A stretch of 64,000 nucleotides of DNA from Rhabditophanes sp. KR3021 (lineage: Eukaryota > Nematoda > Chromadorea > Rhabditida > Alloionematidae): the NCBI GenBank assembly GCA_963281155.1, contig CAUJLY010000002.1, positions 2,046,001 to 2,110,000 of the forward strand. Direction: 5' to 3'. Positions 11,105-19,902 of this stretch are shown here, in pieces. Both the position numbers and the translations under genes were made by a program. Under the pieces are notes generated by a model. That model did no database searches. It had not been told where the DNA came from and was given only the letters and a program-made list of their open reading frames with translations. The number at the start of each line of letters is the position of its first letter. Position 1 is the first letter of the stretch.

Positions 11105-11711
11105 ACAATTATTATTTATTGTAAAATCCTCCCGACCATTTTCTTTTCTCTTATTCCTTTCTATTGATAATAAAAGTTTATCTTTTACAAACAAAATATT
11201 GCATTAGTTGTATTAAATGTTTTTTTCATTATTAATCTAGACATCAAGCAATTGAAAAACAATTTCCTGGTTATTCTCAAAAGATAAGTCTATTAAGCTT
11301 AGTTGAGTTGTGTTATTTAATTACTGGCCCAATCTTTGATGATAGCCAAGGCAACGTATTTAGTTTCCGGAAGAGAGAAACATTACGACCAGCTCAAAAT
11401 GAATCTCAAGAATGCAAAGCAGTTACAACAATGTCTATGTTTGTTCATTAAAAAGATTGAGTTTGTTGACTTGAATAATTTAGCGTTTAATTATTTGTAT
11501 ATTTAAATTTATTTATGAATAAATATAGCCTTTTTTAATTATTACGAGTTTCACTTTTTTATATTTCGGTGCTAGAGAGATACATCAACAGTTTTGTCGA
11601 CTACATATGTTAGTTGTTAAAAGTTAAAATTTGAATAATATTACAAAGAGATCGAACAAATAAATTTTCGTTTATTATATGATAAGAGCACAGCAACATA
11701 CAAAAAATAAC
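11105..11711. other. Convergent 3' region between PA28-gamma (+) and MAEA (-)
   Basis: About 600 bp. AATAAA-like signals occur near 11170 (ATAATAAAAG) for the PA28-gamma message. A short coding-looking stretch near 11330-11450 has no extended frame and may be relic sequence. Nothing else seen. Confidence 0.4.
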
Positions 11712-12869
11712 TCATAAAACAAATAATTTTAAAATATTTTCCAGAGGATGCTTTTCATTTGACAAAGGATCATGGAAAAAACCATCTTTTGTAAATTCAT
11801 CTATCGTGTATTTTCCGTAGACTGTTCCATCAGGAAGCATCATTGGAATGTTGTTGTCGTTCAGGGTTAGTGCACTGTACCTGTCAATAATTCGGGAATT
11901 AAGGCAAGTAGCGTGTGGGAGCTTGTACGCAATTTCGAAGGCATTTACATCACAGGTTGGGCACTTGCTGAATGGAGTCTTCTTGCAATGAGGAGTTTTG
12001 AGGACGGCTAGGCCAACTTGCAGACTCAGTGAGAAAGCTGATGGAGTATCCAGATGGAAGACCTTCTTGTATTCTTGATTGAAGTAATTCTTTAGAAAGT
12101 CCCACCGAAAGTCTGATAGCATAAATATGTACTCGGGATGAGTCACCTTTCCAGTTGAAACAAGTAGACCCATTAAATGCAGTAAATTGCCATGCCACTT
12201 GTCTTTTGGAACATTGCTGAAGTTAATTCTGCAATAGTCAATGGCAGCCTCGAGTTTTTCAAGGCGTAAGATTTCGATACACGCTTGAATCTTTAGTTCT
12301 ACTTCCATACGAGAATCAATCTTCTTCAGCTTCGATTTGTTTTCATTTACCCACACAAACGCTGGTCCCAAATCCCTGCTTTCTAAGCCCTGATTAATTG
12401 CAGAATACTCTTTGTACAAATCCGTATTGACCATATCACTCAGACTTGACTTCCAGGACAAGTATTCAGCAGCGGCCATTTTATTAGATCTGTATAACTC
12501 TTCAATGACCATTCGAGTATTCCTTTCTTCAATAAATTTGAGTTGATCCGGAGCCTTACAGGTGTCGACAATGTACCGATATCTAGTCAACATTAAATCT
12601 CCCATTTCTTTTTCTTCACTAACAGCTTTATGGAAATGTTCGTTTCCAATGGCCATCTTATCTTTCAAACTTTCATACATCTTCATAGCTTCACTATGTT
12701 TTCCTTCACTAAACAATGCCTGAATAGTCGCCACGTATTCTTTCATCCTTAAACCGTTTTTTTCGATACTTTTTTGATTGTTACGAAACGATTTATTTAG
12801 AAGTTCATATGGAACTTTAAAAGTGACGGATTCCAAACAAGCCATTTCATCTACAATATTGCCTGCCAT
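11712..12869 (-). CDS. maea-1: MAEA (GID/CTLH E3 ubiquitin ligase subunit)
   Basis: A single exon of 385 residues, matching metazoan MAEA (about 396). The N-terminal third is helical. The middle holds the LisH/CTLH/CRA region: IQACIEILRLEKLEAAIDYC is the CTLH part, followed by HxxGLLVSTG and ALxxSxFRWDFLKNYF of CRA. The C-terminus carries the GID-type RING: HCKKTPFSKCPTC at about 294-306, HATC near 319, the family-defining NNIPMMLPDGTVYG at about 338-352, and a short tail ending LFVL. MAEA pairs with the other RING subunit (RMND5) to form the catalytic core of the CTLH complex that ubiquitinates degron-bearing substrates. It lies 79 bp downstream of the YOS1-like gene on the same strand with an acceptor-like GATTTAG before the ATG, suggesting an operon. 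Confidence 0.93.
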   Translation of the reverse strand: MAGNIVDEMACLESVTFKVPYELLNKSFRNNQKSIEKNGLRMKEYVATIQALFSEGKHSEAMKMYESLKDKMAIGNEHFHKAVSEEKEMGDLMLTRYRYIVDTCKAPDQLKFIEERNTRMVIEELYRSNKMAAAEYLSWKSSLSDMVNTDLYKEYSAINQGLESRDLGPAFVWVNENKSKLKKIDSRMEVELKIQACIEILRLEKLEAAIDYCRINFSNVPKDKWHGNLLHLMGLLVSTGKVTHPEYIFMLSDFRWDFLKNYFNQEYKKVFHLDTPSAFSLSLQVGLAVLKTPHCKKTPFSKCPTCDVNAFEIAYKLPHATCLNSRIIDRYSALTLNDNNIPMMLPDGTVYGKYTIDEFTKDGFFHDPLSNEKHPLENILKLFVL

Positions 12870-12947
12870 TTTACAAAGTTAACTAAATCACACACAAATA
12901 CACTAAAGAGGATTGAATAATTTATTGATAGAGAGAGCGGTTGGGGC
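12870..12947 (-). promoter_or_regulatory. Intercistronic region of a probable operon (YOS1-like to MAEA)
   Basis: Only 78 bp separate the upstream stop from the MAEA start. On the minus strand the order is AATAAA (plus-strand TTTATT at 12921-12926), then CTCTTTAG, then GATTTAG shortly before the MAEA ATG. Poly(A) signal followed by pyrimidine-AG acceptors is the expected layout for polycistronic processing. Confidence 0.6.
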
Positions 12948-13250
12948 TTATCCGAGGATTAATTTGTAAAATATGACAATTATATTAACAAAAATCAGGG
13001 GGATTCGCATAACAGTCTGGACAGACACGATCAAGTTGAGGATTTGATCAGTCGCTCCGGCCTGACCTTGATTTCCGTACTCAAAGGATCCTTGTCTCTT
13101 TTGTAACCACTAAACAAACAAATCAATCAATTACAACCCATCTTAAAATAAACAACTCACCTTATTCAAGACACGTTCCCTATTGATGATAGCAATGCCG
13201 TTCAACACAAGTAAAGAAGCTTCAATGAGATTGTAAAAGGATAACGTCAT
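12948..13250 (-). CDS. YOS1 / IER3IP1-like ER-Golgi transport protein
   Basis: Two exons too short to stand out by length: 13250-13161 (30 codons) and 13109-12948, separated by a 51-bp intron (GTGAGT...TTTAG). The 83-residue product is the size of human IER3IP1 (82). Seen: an N-terminal hydrophobic helix SFYNLIEASLLVLNGIAI, the conserved INRERVLNK, a Gly/Gln loop, then QILNLIVSVQTVMRIPLIF leading into a C-terminal hydrophobic helix ending in LG. The VxTVMRxPLI motif and the two terminal helices are characteristic of the Yos1 family, small membrane proteins that work with the Yip1-Yif1 complex in COPII vesicle budding. Mutations of the human gene cause microcephaly with diabetes. It is the first gene of a probable operon with MAEA. 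Confidence 0.9.
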
Positions 13251-13465
13251 TTACTAGGCAAAATTTGATTTTTCAGAAACACTGTTATAGGTATTCCTAA
13301 AAAATTAATTCAAAAGACACGTATGTCACTGATTCGTTGAATGTAGTGTGATCTACAATTGATAGGCGTTGGAGTAAAGTGTATGGCTGGAGTAGACACA
13401 CAAAGTGGCAGGATATTTTGCTGATTTTGTTTATTGAAATCTGAATTATTGCAAACTTCGCTGCC

Positions 13466-13991
13466 ATGGGTTCTTCACAAAGCACTGGGAATACACAAGC
13501 TAAGCGTGTAGGAGAGACTATTGTAATAACAAGGTCTGATGTTCCTGAAGCATATAAAAGTGTGGAGGTGAGCGACAAGGTTGTTGAGAGAGTTAATGAA
13601 GGAAAAAAGGTAAAAACAGAAGCTGGTTCACAATCAAAAGAGAAAGTTGAAAGGTATGTTAAAGAATTTCAATTTGATAATTAATTATTTTAGCGAGGTT
13701 CCTCAAAAAACCATCTCAACTCCAAGTAGTGAAGTAATCGTTGGTAACACAAAACCCACAATCACAGAAAATGAGATTGATGCTAAAAAAGCTGTCTTCA
13801 AGAACGCAGCCAAACGTGTCGACGACCGTTTCTTCAGACACCAACGTGAAAACAAGTGCGGGGAAAACGAAGCCGTCATTACCTCTTGCTTGTCTCAAAA
13901 CAAATCAACTCCTTGGACCTGTTCAAAATTAGCGGTGGAATATGATAACTGTATTCAGAATTTCTTGAAAGAAGTAAGCAAAGCTGCTTGA
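13466..13991 (+). CDS. MICOS subunit MIC19 (CHCHD3)-like CHCH protein
   Basis: Exons 13466-13653 and 13694-13991 with a 40-bp intron; 161 residues. The start MGSSQSTG is an N-myristoylation consensus, as in vertebrate CHCHD3. A charged, probably helical middle follows. The C-terminus is a CHCH domain with twin CX9C motifs: CGENEAVITSC and CSKLAVEYDNC, ending FLKEVSKAA. Myristoyl-Gly, DUF737-like middle and terminal CHCH is the MIC19/MIC25 layout; these proteins sit at the inner mitochondrial membrane and keep cristae junctions. MIC19 in other animals is around 170-227 residues, so this is a compact version. MIC25 (CHCHD6) cannot be separated from MIC19 on sequence alone. Confidence 0.85.
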
Positions 13992-14940
13992 TTTAATACC
14001 AAATTTAAGAATAGGTTTATTACTCCTTTTAATATGAATGTTCTTTTTAATTAGATTATGTACACAAAATAAAAGTGTTCAAACAACCAATTTTGTTTGT
14101 TATTTTATTAAAGAAAACATATTTTGTAGCATACACCTTTTGAATTTTAGATGTGATAACTTTACATCCTCCATAAGCATACGAAATTGAGCATTACTTT
14201 TGATTGAAAACACTTTATTCAATGGGTCTTCATTTTTTTAATTGTATTTAAATCACTGCTAACCATTTCATTTGAATAATCTAAAGATCTATACAAATTA
14301 TTATAAAAACATCTAATTAAAAATGTACCTATTTTCTCCAAAAATGATAATTTAGTGTCAACTAATTCCGCACATGCTTTTTCCTTATTAAACTGTAAAG
14401 TTTCCATCTCATCAAACACTTTGCTTTCTGTGTCATAATTTAAAATTCATACATTTCTTTGTATTTAAAAAATGGCAAGGAACAAGTATTTACTTCTACA
14501 TGTCTGTGGAAGGGACAGTTTAGAAATCAATTTAAAACGGTTTTACAAGTAATATGAAAGCCGTTGAAAAATATTATTGAAAGATAAAGCATTAATTCTT
14601 AGATGCGTGTTTTATTTCACCAAATCGCGAGCAAACCAACTTATCAAGTAATATTAGTATACTTTTGTTCCATAATTATAATGCCTTATATGCAAATGCT
14701 TGTATCTATTCATATTTTGTACGTTAGTTTATATTTATATATGCCTACTTTGCCTAATAAATTAGTTCAGTTTGGCTACTTTGTAATACTTAAACAACTT
14801 TACTACCAAAAACGCGTCGAGACTATTTATACACCTTTGGTAACTTTCGAGCAAGTCTTTAGTAGTCACCTTATATTTGATGATATTAGCGCCTTATTTT
14901 TGCATCAAGATTTCTTCGTCAAATAGAGATACTTACAAAG
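13992..14940. other. Intergenic region upstream of the BTB-kelch gene
   Basis: AT-rich, about 950 bp. An AATAAA follows the MIC19-like gene near 14070. A 66-codon minus-strand frame (14219-14419) and a 107-codon plus-strand frame (14603-14926) have low-complexity, hydrophobic, AT-driven composition and no domain I can recognise. An extra 5' exon of the BTB gene could lie here but is not demonstrable. Confidence 0.4.
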
Positions 14941-16695
14941 ATGATTTATTTTCCGTACCTCAATAGTCTTATGACAAACAACAGATACAACGATCTGAAG
15001 GTTAATTTAAAAGATGGCTTCCTGATGACATCAAAATTTCTGATGCATGCTAACAATCGCTACTTTCGTCGTATATTCGAAGCGGATCCAGATGTTGAAG
15101 TAGTTGACTGCGAGTTATTGAGTCTCCGTGACATGACCGTGTACATTCAATACGTTTATGGGCAACAAAAATGTGGCTTTCTAAAAGAGGAAAACATTTT
15201 GGAGATGATTAATGTGTATTACGCATTAAATGATTCCGACTTACGTGCAAGTTTTACAATTGTTGCCTCAAATTTAATTTTCTTTAGATGCCAATTTTAT
15301 CTTATTTCCATAGATCCGGAGTCTCGGCAGCAAGAATGCTTGCTCATGCTCGCGAAAAATCGTATCATGAATTGTATCGTGAATTAATTGATGAAACTAG
15401 AGATTCATTTGACGTAAGTTTAAAATATGATTACCAAATGTATTGTTTTTAAGGCTGATCCAGATGAAAATCAATTCCATTTAATAGATTATACTACTCT
15501 GCTTGATATCCTCGATGACGAATATGCTGCAACAAAATCTCAAGGAGCCATTCTGAAGGTTTACATTAGTTGGCTTAATTATGATTTTCATAAAAGAAAC
15601 TCTTTTCTCCTCGAGCTTCTTAAGAGAATTAATTTTCGATTTGTTAGTTGCAGAGATATCAAAGAAATGCTCGATCAAAACAAAAGATTGTTTGAAATTG
15701 ATGATGTTGCAGTTTACATTTTTAAGACATTGTTCAAGAGAGGCTTCTCAATTAATCCGAATTCCAAGCCAACTGAGATATTAATGCGTAAGTTTAACTT
15801 AAACAAAGCATAAAATAAAATTTTAGTTTGCATTGATGAGGAGGAAGAATGTTCAGTCTTCGACTACAACCTTTGTTCAAACACTTTTTGTGAATTGTCT
15901 ACTCTAGAGAATACTGTCTCTTCGTATTACTATACTGATTCCTCAGGAGTCGAAGTTCTTGGTGACAACTTACTAATATTTTGTAATGGATGTAATTTTG
16001 ACCTATTACAATATGACTTTATGACAAGAAAAACTTTGGAATTAAGATGTAAAGGCTTTAAATATCCCTCTGAGTATTCAACATGCAAAATTAATGGTGA
16101 AATTTTGATGTTTGGAGAAAGTAAAGTGTATAGGTAAATTTATTTTAATTAAATAAATAATTACGTTTTCAGTTTTGATCCAAATAAAATTCAATTCAAT
16201 TATCATTCAAAAATGCCAGATTCATTAGTATCTTTTATGTCTGTTCAACAAAACAATGTAGTATATATTGTCTGCGATGATATTGAACGTACATTAAGAT
16301 TTGATCCACGAGAAGGATTATGGGAAAGATGCGGATCAGTTCTATTTAATAGTTACACATCAGCTGTTTGTGCATTTAATGATGCAATTTTAAAAGCAGG
16401 GGGATGCATTCAATGGAATGATGAAAATGGTGACTTTGATGATTTTGTACCCTATCCAAATTGTGAAATGTTTGAAACAAGAACAAATGGTTGGAGAGAA
16501 ATCGGAGCATTGCCTGTACCTTTAAGAGATTCTAAATGTTGTCAAGTTGAAAGTACAGTTCAATTATTCGGAGGTTCAAATGATCTTGGGACTTCTTCAA
16601 ACATCTATACATTTAACGAGTCAACTGAAACTTGGAGTTTGTCTGAAATTGTAGCTCCAGCGGAATATGAGATATTAAGTTTAAATTTAATTTGA
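14941..16695 (+). CDS. BTB-BACK-kelch protein
   Basis: Five exons: 14941-15246, 15288-15413, 15454-15787, 15827-16133, 16173-16695, with introns of 39-41 bp; 531 residues. A BTB/POZ fold at about residues 15-115 (RYNDLKVNLKDG, then FRRIFEADPDVEV), a BACK domain at about 120-270 with LLELLKRINFRFVS, and about five diverged kelch blades to the end (YDFMTRKTLEL, CEMFETRTNGWREI, VQLFGGSNDLG, YTFNESTETWSL). Such proteins normally act as substrate adaptors of cullin-3 ubiquitin ligases; this is inferred from architecture. Intron 1 (15247-15287) starts with GCAAGT rather than GT: only this donor keeps phase 0 and joins the BTB frame to the next exon. A truncated relative of its N-terminus lies at 60115-60312. 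Confidence 0.82.
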
Positions 16696-17582
16696 ATGTA
16701 ATCCTTTTGTAAATATATTTTCCGATTAAATAAATATTTTAATTATTAGTTTATGATACATTTTGATACTTGAAATAACATTTAATCAGAATCGGAATAC
16801 TTCTTTTCGAGACTTCTTTTCTTTATCATTTCCTTGCAGGCGGCCTATCCTTAACCAAATGAGATTTTAACTTTCTACATAACAGCGTTGATTAATGTAA
16901 ACCTATTTTGACACTTATAAACAAAGTACAAAAAAATATTTTTTTACTACTTGTGGTCTTCCCTTATTATTCGTCCTAGCAAGCGAACCCCTTAAACCCT
17001 TGATTTTATAAATATGCCATTAAACTCAGTTTTTTAGGGATAAATACGGAATTTCAGGTTAACTATGAGGAAATTGGTGTATATAAAAAAGTAGTCTTTT
17101 TATTTGCCATTAAAAAATGAATGCATACAGTTTAGAAATTGGTGGATATATTATCTAGACTTAATAATAAGCACTAAGGAGTCTTCTTATTTAAAGGAAA
17201 AGCAATAATAAGTCTTTGATTGCTTAAAAATGATCTTTTTGAAGATAAAGTCCGTATTTGTGTGTTTTCAATCCCACTCATTGAGAATATTGGGAATATA
17301 GTTTTGGGGTATCTATCTCAATTTGATTGTCTAGAGAAATGAATTGCCTCCAAAGTACGGTAATATGTATCTTCAAAAGACATGATTTTGTTGTTGGTGG
17401 CAAATAAGTACTACAATTGCAACATCAACTAAGCGCTCTTTTGTTTGATGAGGAGATTATTATTTTAAGATGTTAAGAAATAAGGGAATGCCGTATAATA
17501 ATAGAAATGATTTATTTTCACAAAACAAATACACAAATTAAAAAGACAATAATACAAATACATTTTAGTTTGGGTTAAGTGA
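16696..17582. other. Convergent 3' region between the BTB-kelch gene (+) and ASF1 (-)
   Basis: About 890 bp of AT-rich sequence with AATAAA near 16729 for the BTB-kelch message. No coding region or RNA gene seen. Confidence 0.45.
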
Positions 17583-19116
17583 TTATTTATTCATTGTTAG
17601 GTTAGAGAGGGGATCGGCAGCAATTGGAAGTTCCTTGGATTCAATACCAGCGGCTTCAATTTGAATAATCTTTTCAGTTGGTTCTTCTTCAGCTGGGATA
17701 ATGTCTCCAGTTGATTCCTCTTCAACTGGAACAATGTTTTCGGTTGGGACTTCTTGGACATGAATGGCAGTCTCAGTTGGTTCTTCTTCAAGTTGAATCT
17801 TTTTGGCTGCAGGTTCTAAAGCATCATGAGCCTCAACTTGGCAAATATTTCTCTTGTTGCAAACTCTCGGAGCAGACTCAACAGTTTGGGAATGAGTTTT
17901 GGCGCTTTCAATTACTGGAGAAGTCTCAATGATTTTGGCCTCAAGAACTGACGCTTCCTCAATCGTAGCCTCATCCTTTGTTTCACCTTGAGCAGCGTTC
18001 CCAGCAACTTCCTTAACTTCAATGTCTTCTACAGTTTTCCCACCAGCTTCGTCACAAGCCATAGACTCTTCTTGTTGTTCTTCCTCAGCCATACTTTCAT
18101 CGTCGATTTCAGTATCATCAAGATCGGTTTCTTGCCCAATGTCGATGGACTCATCACAGTCATCGTCAACAGACTCATCAGCCTCCAACAATTCATTGCA
18201 AACATTTTGAATGAGTTGCTCTTCAGAAGTCATAGGTTTGTCTTGACCAATTGGCTGGCAACTGAAGATGACAACTTCAGAGTCATCAATTTCGGCAGTA
18301 GCTTCAGGTTTCTCCTCGACGTCATTGTCATGCCATTTGATATCAAATTTGACTACTTTGGGATCATCGGGCTTGATTCTTCTTTGCAAATGGGTAACCA
18401 ATGGCCTTTCGACCACTTTCTCTACAACTTCGTCTCCAGCGTCTGTTGTTTGAACTTCCATAGGAGCTTCGGCATTCTCAGGAACAGCCGCTGTGGTCTC
18501 GGAAACAATCCCATCAACGACATCAGCTACTGCATCCATAGTTGTTTCGCCAACGACTTCATCCTCATTTTCCATAGGGACTTCAGCTACTTGGTCCACA
18601 GTTTCCATAGAGATGCCCTCGGCTACTTTGTCAGTAGTTTCCATATCAACCTCGGCTACTTGCTTCCCAGTTTCCATATTTACCTCATCTTTTTGTTGCG
18701 TGGCAAGGAAATCCTCCGTAAACTCATTTTCTGCCAGATAACTGACTTGGATGAATTCAGATCCATTGTATCGCCCTGTCAGCAAAAACGCAGAACCGCC
18801 AACACAGTCCCCATCTGGGATTAAGTCATAATTTGGGCCAACAACATCAATCTTAAACGATTTTTCTCCGACATCACACTCCTTCACAGTTTCGGTGAAT
18901 AGCACTTGGTCGTGTTCCGACGAGGCAGGAGAACCGACGTAAATGAGGTTAAACTCAAGATCTAAAAAGAGGCATAAATATAAAGATTGGCAATGTCAAC
19001 AACTTACCATGAACGAGCTTTTCATTACATTCATATGTAACATCGCAAGCTACCTTTTCACAAAAAGGAGCAACTACCTTATCAAAGGTAACGTTTAAGA
19101 TTCTGACGAGATCCAT
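17583..19116 (-). CDS. asf-1: ASF1 histone chaperone with internal repeat insertion and long acidic tail
   Basis: Exons 19116-19008 and 18961-17583 with a 46-bp intron; 495 residues against about 155-280 in most ASF1 proteins. The ASF1 core is clear: MDLVRILNVTF, LEFNLIYVGSPASSEHDQVL, NYDLIPDGDCVGGSAFLLT, RYNGSEFIQVSYLAENEFT, and later RRIKPDDPKVVKFDIKWHDN. ASF1 binds the H3-H4 dimer and hands it to CAF-1 or HIRA during replication and nucleosome assembly. Odd: between FLATQQ and RRIKPDD, where other ASF1s have only about 20 residues, sits a roughly 95-residue insertion (about residues 128-223, nt 18402-18689) of diverging METxxxVAEV-type repeats. After the core comes a 246-residue Glu/Asp-rich tail with degenerate EEEPTExII repeats. 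Divergently transcribed from NAT10. Confidence 0.9.
18402..18689 (-). repeat. Degenerate coding repeat inside ASF1 (Met-Glu-Thr ... Val-Ala-Glu)
   Basis: Seen in the translation are repeats of about 10-12 residues: METGKQVAEVD, METTDKVAEGIS, METVDQVAEVP, MENEDEVVGE, MDAVADVVDG, decaying towards the C-terminal end. The best-preserved units lie at the N-terminal side, which suggests expansion by slippage or unequal exchange within the loop before the last strand of the ASF1 core. Confidence 0.75.
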
Positions 19117-19902
19117 AGTAAAGCACACCACAGCGTTTTTTAAATTACTGGTGAAGATGTTTAAATGTGGGGGTATTTATACTATTCAAAGGGCATGTAT
19201 ATACGTTACCACATAACGAATCATCAAAAATTGCGCGTCAAATGGACAATGACATGTGTGCCTTAAATCACCATAATCCATCTGCTGAGTAAAGTGCATG
19301 TTCAACGGATATTTTTTACTCACTTCTCCCGCCAATTTTAAGTAGATAGATATTGATGACAAACGATTATATCAATGTAACCTTTTTCACAGCATTAAAC
19401 GCTAACGTTTTAAACATATACTATGTGTTGAATCATCCTGATATTTGGGTGACAATTTTGGTCATTGGAAGATATTTTTAGCAAAGATGTTTCATTATGA
19501 GCACTGAACATACATTTTTAGTAAATTAGTTATACTCGGCTTTTACCTCTGGAAATGTCATAAATAATTATAATAGGTCTTTCTGACCAATTTTATAATC
19601 TGAAAATAACCAACCAGTCTTCTGCATTACTATTTAAGTTAAAAATTGGACATGCCTATTTGAAGGTTAAAAATCTTTTTATGTGGATTTTAATTGCAAC
19701 AAATTGATTATTTTCAAAAACAATCATAGATGACTAGATCTTTTATCACAAATACAATGTACTTTCCATCATCCATTTAAGACAACACCAATTCAAACTT
19801 ATCAAGGGACGTCTGGCAAATCTTCGTCTCAGAACGATTGGTAGCTCGAACAAACTTTGTATTCAAACAAATATTTAAATATATTCATAACTTTTTGCAA
19901 TT
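19117..19902. promoter_or_regulatory. Shared divergent promoter region of ASF1 (-) and NAT10 (+)
   Basis: About 790 bp between two divergently transcribed growth-related genes. No coding region is visible. Specific elements could not be assigned with confidence. Confidence 0.4.

Noticed and set aside
12998..13002. Suspected frameshift at five G in the YOS1-like gene
   Set aside because: Careful counting shows the frame runs through correctly (ATC CCC CTG on the minus strand) to the conserved terminal helix; the gene is intact.
14603..14926. 107-codon plus-strand frame upstream of the BTB-kelch gene
   Set aside because: Rich in Tyr, Leu, Ile and Phe as expected from AT-rich noncoding DNA; no recognisable motif and not in frame with the BTB exon.
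17988..18824. A 278-codon plus-strand open frame across ASF1
   Set aside because: It is antisense to the acidic ASF1 insert and tail. Glu/Val/Thr-rich codons give few stops on the other strand, and its translation (Phe/Ser-rich) has no domain. A shadow of ASF1.
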